This document shows, in pieces, positions 17,356 to 25,316 of a DNA stretch of 64,000 bases. Origin of the DNA: Novosphingobium fuchskuhlense. Its GTDB lineage: Bacteria > Pseudomonadota > Alphaproteobacteria > Sphingomonadales > Sphingomonadaceae. Location of the stretch: contig NZ_KQ954244.1 in NCBI RefSeq assembly GCF_001519075.1, forward strand, positions 699,934-763,933. Reading direction: 5' to 3'. How positions within the stretch are numbered: position 1 is the stretch's first letter; every line of letters starts with the position of its first letter. The notes beneath the pieces were generated by a model. The model saw only the letters and a list, made by a program, of their open reading frames with translations. It did not search any database and was not told where the DNA came from. The position numbers were made by a program, and so were the translations under genes.

Positions 17356-18296
17356 TGGTGCTCCGGCGCTTCCAGCTCTCGTGCAATGCGGCCCTGCGTC
17401 TCCAAATCTATAAGGTGCGCCAGAACCGAACGACCGGCTGCGCCGGCGAGCCGCGGATCAAGCCCTTTGTACATCTGCGCCACCATCTGCGGGATCGTGC
17501 AGGAGGTCTCGCCCAGTAGACGCAGGATCTGCGCCTCCCGTTGGCGGCGATGCCCGATCATTCCGCGCACCAGTTGTTGCGGCTTGGTGACTGCAGGGCC
17601 GTGCGCGGGGTAATAGATCTGATCGTGGCGCGCCTGCAGTTTCTGCAGAGAGTTCATGTAGGCGTTCATGTCGCCGTCCGGTGGCGACACGACAGTGGTC
17701 GACCAGCCCATCACGTGATCCCCGGTAAACAGCGCCCCGCTTTCGAGAAGTGCGAAGCACAAGTGATTGCTGGTATGGCCAGGCGTTGAAACTGCCTCGA
17801 GAGTCCAGCCGTCGCCCGTTAGCTTTTCACCGTCATTCAGAACGCGGTCCGGCAGGTAGTGTGGATCAAATTCGGCATCCGCCCTTACGCCGATGCCTGC
17901 ACCGCTGTCATCGATGGTCAACATGGCACATCCGATGATCGGCGCTCCTGTGGCCGCTTGAAGCGGTCGTGCCGCGGGACTGTGGTCGCGATGTGTATGC
18001 GTACACATGATCGCGACGAGCCTCTGGTCGCCAATCGCTTTAAGGATCGCTTCGACGTGGCCATCGCCATTCGTGTCGGCGTGTCCGGCAGGCCCGGTCC
18101 CGGTCGGGCCGGGATCGATCACGACCACGTCCCGCTTATTGCCGATCAGATAGGTCTGGGTGCCGTTGAAGGTGTAGGGTGAAGGGTTGGGTGCCAGCAC
18201 GCGCCGCACGAGCGGCTCGAGTTCGACAGCCAAACCGGTATGCCACTCAGACTGATTCGGCATGCTCGCGCCTGGCGGAAGATTGGTCGAAGTCAT
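17337..18296 (-). CDS. MBL-fold metallo-hydrolase, LACTB2-like
   Basis: A 319-aa metallo-beta-lactamase-fold protein. The metal-binding motif THTHRDHS lies at about residues 98-105, further ligands are in STPGHTSNH and FTGDHVMG, and a late PAHGP segment completes the core. A C-terminal winged-helix-like extension (ILRLLGETSCTIPQMVAQMYKGL) matches the LACTB2/glyoxalase-II-like subgroup, some of which have endoribonuclease activity. It appears to be the first gene of the minus-strand run leading through DUF4230 to nadA. The substrate is not predictable. Confidence 0.88.
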   Translation of the reverse strand: MTSTNLPPGASMPNQSEWHTGLAVELEPLVRRVLAPNPSPYTFNGTQTYLIGNKRDVVVIDPGPTGTGPAGHADTNGDGHVEAILKAIGDQRLVAIMCTHTHRDHSPAARPLQAATGAPIIGCAMLTIDDSGAGIGVRADAEFDPHYLPDRVLNDGEKLTGDGWTLEAVSTPGHTSNHLCFALLESGALFTGDHVMGWSTTVVSPPDGDMNAYMNSLQKLQARHDQIYYPAHGPAVTKPQQLVRGMIGHRRQREAQILRLLGETSCTIPQMVAQMYKGLDPRLAGAAGRSVLAHLIDLETQGRIARELEAPEHQWTLIA

Positions 18297-18348
18297 CCAC
18301 TAGGTATGGGGATTTTCGAAGTGGTGTGCAACTTTGTGCCTGCCATCT

Positions 18349-18843
18349 TCAGACCAAGGTCGGAACGGCTGCTGCCAGCCTCTGTCGCAACCGCTCAATC
18401 GCGCCGCCGGACGGTTCTGTTTCTCCGCGCCATGCGCTCTCCAGCCTCTGGATGCGAGCGTAAAGGCGTTCGCTTTCCTGCACGCAACGCTGAGCTTCTT
18501 TGGGAAGTGCCAATGCGTGGACAGGATCGCTGAGAGGGAAATTGGCAATAAGCCGGCCATGGCGACGCAGCTGCAATTCGCTGAGCTCGCCCGCGAAGTG
18601 GGCGCGGTGATTGAGCAACCATGCAAGACAGTGCATGATCCGTGTTGTGGTGCGAAGCGCTTCACAACTGACCTGCACGTGGGCAAGATCTGCAGCAGGA
18701 TCGTCATTCGCTCCCAAGAGCGCGCGCCGGTCCTGACCTTGGCGGAGTCGATCGAACACTGCACGTGCTTCTTCCGCCAGCACAAGCGCCTCTGTGTATA
18801 GCGCCTCGACGATGCGCGGATTGAGGTTGGGCATGAGAGGCAT
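18349..18843 (-). CDS. DUF1465 family protein, RcdA-like
   Basis: A 164-aa mostly helical protein of the DUF1465 family, which includes Caulobacter RcdA, an adaptor that helps ClpXP degrade CtrA and other substrates at the cell pole. Typical features are LNPRIVEALYTEALVLAEEAR at the N-terminus, a Cys/Thr-rich central helix (SCEALRTTTRIMHCLAWLL), and a C-terminal region with LESAWRGE. The start is uncertain: ATGs at 18843 and 18834 both fit, and a longer frame to 18888 is possible. Two divergent DUF465 genes lie just upstream. Role as a CtrA regulator is inferred from the family. Confidence 0.85.
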   Translation of the reverse strand: MPLMPNLNPRIVEALYTEALVLAEEARAVFDRLRQGQDRRALLGANDDPAADLAHVQVSCEALRTTTRIMHCLAWLLNHRAHFAGELSELQLRRHGRLIANFPLSDPVHALALPKEAQRCVQESERLYARIQRLESAWRGETEPSGGAIERLRQRLAAAVPTLV

Positions 18844-18981
18844 GATAAGCGCATAGTCCCATCGCTGCTGGCCGCTCAACACATGCACGGCAGCACGTTC
18901 ACCACGTTTTTAAACTGTGCCGGAATGATACGATTGGCTGCAGGAGACTGGGCTCGTTCGGGTTCAATCAAGAATCTGTAA

Positions 18982-19179
18982 TCAGGCAATAATGTCCGGA
19001 ATGAGGTAGTCCTCCAGCAAAGCGATCTGATCCTTGAGGCGCAACTTCCGCTTCTTCAGTCGAGCGACCTGCAGTTGATCGTGCGCACCGGTCCCGGACA
19101 AAGCCTCGATCGCCGCATCGAGATCTCGATGCTCGACCCGCAGCATTTCCAGCCGCTTGCGCATTTCATCTTCAGTCAA
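18982..19179 (-). CDS. DUF465 family protein (YdcH-like)
   Basis: A 65-aa, highly charged, helical coiled-coil protein: MTEDEMRKRLEMLRVEHRDL at the start and LKKRKLRLKDQIALLED near the end, both diagnostic of DUF465. A TTG start at 19179 is preferred because AGGAG lies 7 nt upstream; a GTG at 19188 would touch that Shine-Dalgarno. Function of the family is unknown. It is divergent from a second DUF465 gene at 19477. Confidence 0.85.
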   Translation of the reverse strand: MTEDEMRKRLEMLRVEHRDLDAAIEALSGTGAHDQLQVARLKKRKLRLKDQIALLEDYLIPDIIA

Positions 19180-19476
19180 ACCGGCCACTCCTAAACTTCA
19201 CCCTGGTCCACCAGATTCACATAGAGGTTTCCGGCACATTGGCCGGGCAAAACGCGTTCCAGTCTCGCTGCCATCGCAATACGCATAATCTCTATAGTTG
19301 GACATCCCGGCGCAGATTGACTTGCAAGATACGGCGATTGTGGGAGCATGACAACGCGCCCGCTCGGATGAGTCGAGGCCGACACGTCCATGCCGGCGCA
19401 AACCTTCGGCCCAATCGTCCAGCAGCTATCCTGCTGCCGGAGTTGGCCGAGGTTGGTATCCTGAGGAGGTTGCCGC

Positions 19477-19644
19477 ATGGAACTGTCGCACAAGAGCGCT
19501 CTTGAATCCAAACACGCCGGGCTTGAACGTCGCATTGCTGAAGAGCGAGGCAGACCTTCGCCGAACGATGTGTTGATCAAGGAACTCAAGAGGCGAAAAC
19601 TGCGAATCAAGGAAGAGCTCGCGCAAGCGCTAGACGTGCACTGA
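19477..19644 (+). CDS. DUF465 family protein, second copy (55 aa)
   Basis: A 55-aa frame beginning MELSHKSALESKHAGLERRI with GAGGAGGT seven bases upstream of the ATG. The end, LIKELKRRKLRIKEELAQAL, has the same charged coiled-coil pattern as the divergent DUF465 gene (LKKRKLRLKDQIALLE). The C-terminal core KxLKxRKLRxKEE is the family signature. Short length makes it easy to miss. The function is unknown; the two paralogues may form homo- or heterodimeric coiled coils. Confidence 0.8.
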   Translation: MELSHKSALESKHAGLERRIAEERGRPSPNDVLIKELKRRKLRIKEELAQALDVH

Positions 19645-19667
19645 AAATCACCCGATCGCGAAGCGCA

Positions 19668-19747
19668 GCTGGCAAGGCCGGTATATCCGGCCTGCCAGCC
19701 GCGCCTCCCTTCAGGCGCGAGATTTCAAGGTCCGATTTCGCGAAATC
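19668..19747. repeat. Three successive inverted repeats upstream of ptsP
   Basis: First: a 13-bp stem with one bulged A (arms 19668-19681 and 19687-19699, loop TATAT). Second: CGCGCCT/AGGCGCG at 19700-19706 and 19713-19719, loop CCCTTC. Third: a perfect 14-bp palindrome GATTTCGCGAAATC at 19734-19747. They lie between the small DUF465 gene and ptsP. The first two could terminate transcription of the DUF465 gene; the third looks more like an operator. Confidence 0.55.
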
Positions 19748-19822
19748 TAGACGGATACGAATTCATAAGCGCTCCGGGCACGGTTGTTTGCAAACCGTCG
19801 TCGCTGCGCTAGGCCTTCACAC

Positions 19823-22096
19823 ATGATCACTGCAGCCGCCGCCGCCCGAGCGATCCTGACTTCATTGCATGAGGTCATGGCCTCTCGTGCAGGCGCGCAA
19901 GCCAAACTCAACCAGATCGTGGAGATCATCGGCGACAAGCTGAACAGCGAGGTCTGCTCTATCTACCTGCTGCGTGAGGGCATGCTGGAGCTGTTCGCCA
20001 CTAGGGGCCTCAACCAAGCTGCGGTCCACGTTACCCGAATGGCCATTGGCGAAGGTCTTGTGGGAACGATTGCAGCGAACATCGAGACTTTGAATCTCGC
20101 CGAGGCAGCCGCCCATCCAGACTTCGCTTTCTTCCCTGAGACGGGCGAAGAGCGCTTCCATTCGTTTGCCGGCGTTCCAATTGTGCGGCGTGCTCGCGCT
20201 GTCGGTGTACTCGGCGTTCAGCACGTCGAGCCGCGCCGATACGAAGAGGTGGAGATCGAGGCTCTGCAAACCGTGGCGATGGTGCTTTCCGAGCTTATCG
20301 CAAATGCAGACCTGATCGACGAAGAAGATGCTCTCGGCGCCGATGCCCAACTGACCGGCCACGATCGTATTCAGGGCCTGACGCTCGTTAAGGGGCTTGC
20401 CAGCGGGGTGGCCGTTTTTCATCAGCCGCGAGTGATGATCGAGCATGTCGTTGCCGACGACACCGAGGCTGAGCGTCAGCGCGTTTATCTTGCGTTCGAC
20501 AAAATGCGCGAACAGATCGACCGCATGGCCAGCCAGGCCGAGTTCGGCATGGGCGGAGAGCACGAGGAGGTCCTCGAGACCTATCGCATGTTTGCCTATG
20601 ATGAGGGGTGGAGCCGCCGGATCAATGAGGCGATCGATTCCGGTCTTACCGCAGAGGCAGCAATCGAGCGGGTTCAGCAGCGCACGCGCATGCGGATGCG
20701 CCAGATCGACGACCCATTGCTGGCAGATCGGATGCATGATCTGGAGGACCTCTCCAACCGCCTATTGCGTATCGTGTCGGGTCAGCTTGGCACTGCTGCC
20801 AGCCTCGGCCTCAAGGGCGATGCAATCCTGATTGCGCGCAATCTCGGTCCTGCCGAACTATTGGAGTATGACCGCCGCCGTCTGAAGGGCGTCATTCTGG
20901 AAGAAGGTTCGCTTACCGCGCATGTCGTCATTGTCGCACGTGCGATGGGCGTACCTGTTGTGGGCCGAATTCGGGGGCTGCGCGCGAAAGTGCGTGAAGG
21001 CGACCAATTGCTGCTCGACGGCGATCAGGGCGTGGTAGATGTGCGCCCGGCACCAAGCCTGATCGAGGCGTTTGAAGCCCGCTTTGCACGCAATCGTGAG
21101 CGGCAGGCCGTATATGCGGCGATGCGCGATGTCGAACCGATCTCTGCAGACGGTCAGCGCATCCGTGTCATGATCAACGCCGGCCTGCGTGATGATATGC
21201 CAATGCTTAACCTTACCGGGGCTGATGGCATTGGCCTATTTCGCACGGAGTTCCAGTTTCTGGTCTCCGCGACACTTCCCGCGCGTGAGCGACAAACACG
21301 CCTTTATCGCGATGTTCTCGATGCAGCCGGGGATCGCCCTGTCGTTTTCCGCACCGTCGACATAGGCGGTGACAAGGTGCTTCCTTATCTGCGCCACAAT
21401 GACGGTGAGACCGAAGAAAACCCAGCTATGGGATGGCGGGCATTGCGGGTTGCGCTCGAGCGAGATGGTCTGCTCAAGGTTCAGGCGCGCGCGTTGCTCG
21501 AGGCAGCTGGCGGGCGAACGCTCAACGTCATGTTTCCGATGGTCACCGAGCCTTGGGAGTTCGATGCCGCACGCGCTGTGTTCGAAAGTCAGCTTGCCTT
21601 TCTGAAAGGGCAAAAGAAGCTCCTGCCCGAAGCAATCCGCTATGGTGCGATGCTGGAGGTGCCAGCACTGGCCGAATGCCTCGACATTCTCGCACCGCGA
21701 CTTTCTTTCCTGTCCATCGGAACAAACGACCTTACCCAGTTCCTCTTCGCTGCGGATCGCGCAAACCCAAAATTGGCTGAGCGCTACGACTGGCTGTCGC
21801 CGGCCATCCTTCGGTTTTTGCGGCGGGTTGTTCTCGCTGTCGCCCCCTTTGGCACCGACGTTACCGTTTGTGGCGAAATGGGGGGGCGCCGGCTGGAAGC
21901 CTTGGCGTTGCTGGGGATCGGGATCACGCGGCTGTCGATCACGCCTGCGGCTGTCGGACCGATCAAGGAACTTGTGCGCAAGGTCGAGTTGCCGGTGATC
22001 AAGGCTGCCATGGCGGGCTGGCTAGCCGATCCGCCCATTAACCTTCGCGCCGAAATCGGCGCATGGGCGACGGCACATGGCATCGATTACGATTGA
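19823..22096 (+). CDS. ptsP: Phosphoenolpyruvate-protein phosphotransferase PtsP (EI-Ntr)
   Basis: Enzyme I of the nitrogen phosphotransferase system: it autophosphorylates from PEP and passes phosphate to NPr and then EIIA-Ntr. The 757-aa protein has an N-terminal GAF domain (about residues 10-155), a PEP-utiliser N-domain, the swivelling phospho-His domain with His367 in EEGSLTAHVVIVARAMG, and the PEP-binding TIM barrel with FRTEFQFL, FRTVDIGGDK and the catalytic Cys in VCGEMGG. The ATG at 19823 is preferred over a TTG 13 codons upstream. Downstream NPr and EIIA-Ntr are not in the window. Inverted repeats precede it. Confidence 0.95.
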   Translation: MITAAAAARAILTSLHEVMASRAGAQAKLNQIVEIIGDKLNSEVCSIYLLREGMLELFATRGLNQAAVHVTRMAIGEGLVGTIAANIETLNLAEAAAHPDFAFFPETGEERFHSFAGVPIVRRARAVGVLGVQHVEPRRYEEVEIEALQTVAMVLSELIANADLIDEEDALGADAQLTGHDRIQGLTLVKGLASGVAVFHQPRVMIEHVVADDTEAERQRVYLAFDKMREQIDRMASQAEFGMGGEHEEVLETYRMFAYDEGWSRRINEAIDSGLTAEAAIERVQQRTRMRMRQIDDPLLADRMHDLEDLSNRLLRIVSGQLGTAASLGLKGDAILIARNLGPAELLEYDRRRLKGVILEEGSLTAHVVIVARAMGVPVVGRIRGLRAKVREGDQLLLDGDQGVVDVRPAPSLIEAFEARFARNRERQAVYAAMRDVEPISADGQRIRVMINAGLRDDMPMLNLTGADGIGLFRTEFQFLVSATLPARERQTRLYRDVLDAAGDRPVVFRTVDIGGDKVLPYLRHNDGETEENPAMGWRALRVALERDGLLKVQARALLEAAGGRTLNVMFPMVTEPWEFDAARAVFESQLAFLKGQKKLLPEAIRYGAMLEVPALAECLDILAPRLSFLSIGTNDLTQFLFAADRANPKLAERYDWLSPAILRFLRRVVLAVAPFGTDVTVCGEMGGRRLEALALLGIGITRLSITPAAVGPIKELVRKVELPVIKAAMAGWLADPPINLRAEIGAWATAHGIDYD

Positions 22097-22213
22097 ACTC
22101 GTCGCACCAGCGGGTCGTACTATGCTTTTGCCAGCTTAAAGACATTGACATTAACAGACTGACCATGCTGCGTTCTAGAGGGGTTCGCATTCAGTCCTGA
22201 GAATACCTTTACA

Positions 22214-23143
22214 ATGATGAACGACGGGAGCTACGCCGTGACCGAGGACGGCGAACGCGACATGATTGTTACAGATTCGACAGACGGCTCGGACGCACGA
22301 GTTCGTCTGACTGCAGATGTTGGCGATTATCGACCTTTGAGTGTCGCCGAGCGGCTTGTCGAAGCCCGACGCAGCCTCGGCCTGACAAATGCCGAGGTGG
22401 CGGTGCGCACCCGGGTTACCCTCCGTCACATCGAGGCTCTCGAGGCGGGGGACTACAGTGCGATGCCCGGGCGTCCATACGCCATTGGTTTCGCTCGCGC
22501 CTATGCACGAGCAGTTGGGCTGCCAGACACAGAGATAGTTTGCGCTGTGCGTTCCGAGCTAGAAGGTACGTCACCGCGCCCTGAGTCCGGAGCCCTCAAC
22601 CAGTTTGAAGTTGGCGACCCGGCCAAGACTCCGTCGCGGCTGATCGGCTGGTTGGCGCTCCTCATGGTCGGCGCCCTTCTTGCGATGGGCGGTATCTTCT
22701 GGCGTAGCTATTACGCTCCCTCTGTCGCTTTGCCTTCGCTCGTTCCCGATAGAGATCAAAAAGCAGCACAAGTGATCCGCAACCAGCAAGCCGCGCAACC
22801 ACAGATGGCTGTCCAACCGCATGCCCCGTCAAACGGACCTGTGGTGTTCGTTGCGATGGAGGAAGGTATCTGGGTTAAGTTTTACGATGATCGAGGCAAG
22901 CAACTGATGCAGAAACAACTCGCAAAAGGCGAATCCTATACGGTGCCAGCCGATGCATCAGGACCCAAACTGTGGACGGGTCGACCTGACGCGCTTTCGA
23001 TCACGGTCGGTGGCACATCTATTCCGCGCTTATCAGATTCCGAGCAGGTGATGAAGGATGTGCCGGTCGATGCGGTCAGCCTGCGCACCCGTTCGCTCAC
23101 CGTGCCAAGTCAGGCGGCCCCGAAGCCAACGCCTGCTCCGTAG
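22214..23143 (+). CDS. RodZ-like helix-turn-helix membrane protein
   Basis: A 309-aa protein with a cytoplasmic HTH domain (about residues 44-110, including LVEARRSLGLTNAEVAVRT and YAIGFARAYARAVGLP), one TM segment (about 142-163) and a periplasmic beta-rich domain of the DUF4115 type (IWVKFYDDRGKQLMQKQLAKGESYTVP). This is the RodZ layout; RodZ links MreB to the rod-elongation machinery. A Pro/Gln-rich linker follows the TM. mreB is not adjacent, so the shape role is from family only. Upstream there is a TTGACA hexamer at 22145-22150 but no clear -10 element. Confidence 0.85.
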   Translation: MMNDGSYAVTEDGERDMIVTDSTDGSDARVRLTADVGDYRPLSVAERLVEARRSLGLTNAEVAVRTRVTLRHIEALEAGDYSAMPGRPYAIGFARAYARAVGLPDTEIVCAVRSELEGTSPRPESGALNQFEVGDPAKTPSRLIGWLALLMVGALLAMGGIFWRSYYAPSVALPSLVPDRDQKAAQVIRNQQAAQPQMAVQPHAPSNGPVVFVAMEEGIWVKFYDDRGKQLMQKQLAKGESYTVPADASGPKLWTGRPDALSITVGGTSIPRLSDSEQVMKDVPVDAVSLRTRSLTVPSQAAPKPTPAP

Positions 23144-23266
23144 TTCTTTTCGTATTGCAGCGAACTGTGTGAAACGTTCGAATCGGGCTATCAATTCACG
23201 TTCCGATGCTTGCGCGTCCACACAAAGGCGGCGCATGGAAGTCCCGATGATCCGACGGGAGTGACG

Positions 23267-24253
23267 ATGAAAATCATGACTGGCTCTGGACGTACAGGCT
23301 CAGCAATTGCCCTCACCCTGATCGGCATGACGGCAACAGTTCTACCTGCTGGTCCCCAAACTTCGGCCCGCGCACAGGTCGCGCCGGAAAGCGCCGAAGT
23401 ACGGCTTCGCCGGATCGAGGCTGAATTGCGTGCCGTCCAACGCAAGGTGTTTCCGGATGGTGCTGGCAAGGCGTTTGGGCCTGAAATAACACCCCCTGTC
23501 AGCGGCCTGGCGGGGTCCCCGCCGACCCCGACTGCAGTGACGGATCTCCTCGCACGAATGGAGGCAGTCGAGGCGCAATTGCAGCGACTGACCGCGGCCA
23601 GCGAAGAGACTCAGAATCATTTCGCAAAGCTCGAGACTCGTCTGGCCGCCCTTGAAGCGGCCGGCGCTCCCAACGCACCTGCGACGTCCGCAGTGCCGTC
23701 CACTTCAGGCACAACCTCAACGCCTTCAGTTCCACCCATAGAGCCGGTAAAATCAGTCAAGCCCTTGCCAAAGCCTGCGCCCGTCAAGGTCGCTGGAGCT
23801 AAGGGGGAGGCCTCGCCTGACAGGATGGCAGCTGTCATGGCGATTGAGAAACCGTCCACGGATGACAAGGGTGAGGACGAGTACACCTATGGCTATCGCC
23901 TGTGGGAGGCGAAGTTCTTCCCGGAAGCACAGCAGCAACTGCTGCGGGTGGTCCAACAGTATCCGCGCCACGTCCGCATCAGCTACGCCCGCAATCTACT
24001 TGGGCGCGCGTATCTCGAAGATGGCAAGCCTGGTACGGCTGCGCAGTATTTTCTCCAAAATTATCAGGCAGATCGGAAGGGGGATCGTGCTGCTGACAGT
24101 CTCCTATACCTTGGCGTCGCAATGAGCAGGCTCAAGGAAGAGAAGCGCGCCTGTCTGGCCTTTGCCGAGTTTCGTCAGAATTATGCAGCTGAACTCGCGG
24201 GACGTCTGAAATCGCAATACGAGGCGGCGACCAAGCCGGTAACCTGCAATTGA
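23267..24253 (+). CDS. Cell division coordinator CpoB/YbgF-like protein
   Basis: A 328-aa periplasmic protein with a signal peptide ending near ARAQVAPE, a coiled-coil N-terminal region (RLRRIEAELRAVQRKV and LLARMEAVEAQLQRL), a Pro/Thr/Val-rich linker, and C-terminal TPR repeats (YGYRLWEAKFFPEAQQQLLR ... NLLGRAYLEDGKPGTAAQYFL). This matches the Tol-Pal-associated CpoB. GGGAG precedes the ATG at 23267; a longer frame from 23210 is unlikely. tolQRAB and pal are not next to it here. tilS overlaps its stop codon, so the two are coupled. Confidence 0.85.
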   Translation: MKIMTGSGRTGSAIALTLIGMTATVLPAGPQTSARAQVAPESAEVRLRRIEAELRAVQRKVFPDGAGKAFGPEITPPVSGLAGSPPTPTAVTDLLARMEAVEAQLQRLTAASEETQNHFAKLETRLAALEAAGAPNAPATSAVPSTSGTTSTPSVPPIEPVKSVKPLPKPAPVKVAGAKGEASPDRMAAVMAIEKPSTDDKGEDEYTYGYRLWEAKFFPEAQQQLLRVVQQYPRHVRISYARNLLGRAYLEDGKPGTAAQYFLQNYQADRKGDRAADSLLYLGVAMSRLKEEKRACLAFAEFRQNYAAELAGRLKSQYEAATKPVTCN

Positions 24254-25223
24254 TAGGACGCTTGAAGAACGGTTTGCCCAAGATTGGGCAGCAATCTGGC
24301 CGAACACGGCGCCAGTAGGCCTGGCGGTTTCTGGCGGGCCTGACAGTCTTGCCCTTTTGCTTCTGGGGCATGCCGTTTTGCGGGGTAAGTTCAAGGTTGC
24401 GACGGTAGATCATGGTCTGAGACTTGAAAGCGCAGCCGAAGCCCGAACCGTAAGCCTCTTGTGCGAGGAGCTCGGTATTGTGCACCAGACGTTCCGCCTT
24501 GGATTGCAGCCTGGCCCTGCTCTGCAGGAACGCGCCCGGGCAGCACGCTACAATGCTCTTGGCGAATGGGCAGCCGAGACTGGCCTCGCTGGGATCGTCA
24601 CCGCTCACCACGCTGATGATCAGGCGGAAACGCTGCTGATGCGACTTGTGCGAGGTGCTGGTGTCCGCGGACTTGCCGGAATGCGTGAGCGTTCTCCCCT
24701 GCCGGGATGGCCGAATTGCATCTTGATCCGTCCTCTCCTGCAATGGCGGCGAAGCGAACTCGCCGCTATCGTGGCCTCCGCCGGGCTCTCCCCAATGCAG
24801 GATCCCTCCAATGCCGACTTGCGCTTCGAACGCGTCCGGATTCGCACTTACCTTGCAAAGTTACCTGAAGTCGACGCACTTATGCTGGCTTCAAGCGCAA
24901 GCCACCTTGCAGAGGCTGACGCCGCAATCGAGTGGGCGGCCGAGCGCGCGCTCCGCTCTGTTGAAAGAAACGGAGCCGCCTTTCTCTGGATGCCAGGCGA
25001 GACCCCACGGGCCATCGTTCTTCGGGTGCTCGAACGGATCATCGCGCAGATCGGAGGCCCTGCTCCGCGAGGAAAGGCTCTTTCGCGCTGGCATGATCAG
25101 CTGGCGGCTGGAAAGGTAGCGACGCTCGCGGGCGTTCGCGGTGATGGAAGTAAAGCGCAATGGCGTTTCATGCTTGCTCCACTGCGACGGCAAGCGTCCG
25201 ACCGAGGCACCAATGGTCCCTAA
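24249..25223 (+). CDS. tilS: tRNA(Ile)-lysidine synthase, probable AUU start
   Basis: ATP-dependent modification of C34 in tRNA-Ile(CAU) to lysidine, converting Met to Ile decoding; essential in most bacteria. The PP-loop motif LAVSGGPDSLALLL is present (residues 25-38 counted from codon 24249), with DHGLRLES, HHADDQAETLLMRL and RGAGVRGLAGM downstream. No ATG, GTG or TTG exists in frame between the upstream stop (24240-24242) and the P-loop; the next in-frame TTG (24357) lies inside it. The ATT at 24249, overlapping the cpoB TGA, gives a 324-aa protein of normal architecture. The start is therefore probably AUU, unless the sequence has a base error. Confidence 0.85.
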   Translation: MDRTLEERFAQDWAAIWPNTAPVGLAVSGGPDSLALLLLGHAVLRGKFKVATVDHGLRLESAAEARTVSLLCEELGIVHQTFRLGLQPGPALQERARAARYNALGEWAAETGLAGIVTAHHADDQAETLLMRLVRGAGVRGLAGMRERSPLPGWPNCILIRPLLQWRRSELAAIVASAGLSPMQDPSNADLRFERVRIRTYLAKLPEVDALMLASSASHLAEADAAIEWAAERALRSVERNGAAFLWMPGETPRAIVLRVLERIIAQIGGPAPRGKALSRWHDQLAAGKVATLAGVRGDGSKAQWRFMLAPLRRQASDRGTNGP

Positions 25224-25316
25224 GGGTAAGAAATTCGCGCTGTAGGTTATATTGCCATTCACCGAGGGCGTCCTACATTGGAGAGAGTCTAGTCCTTATC
25301 GATTGAAAGCTGCGCT

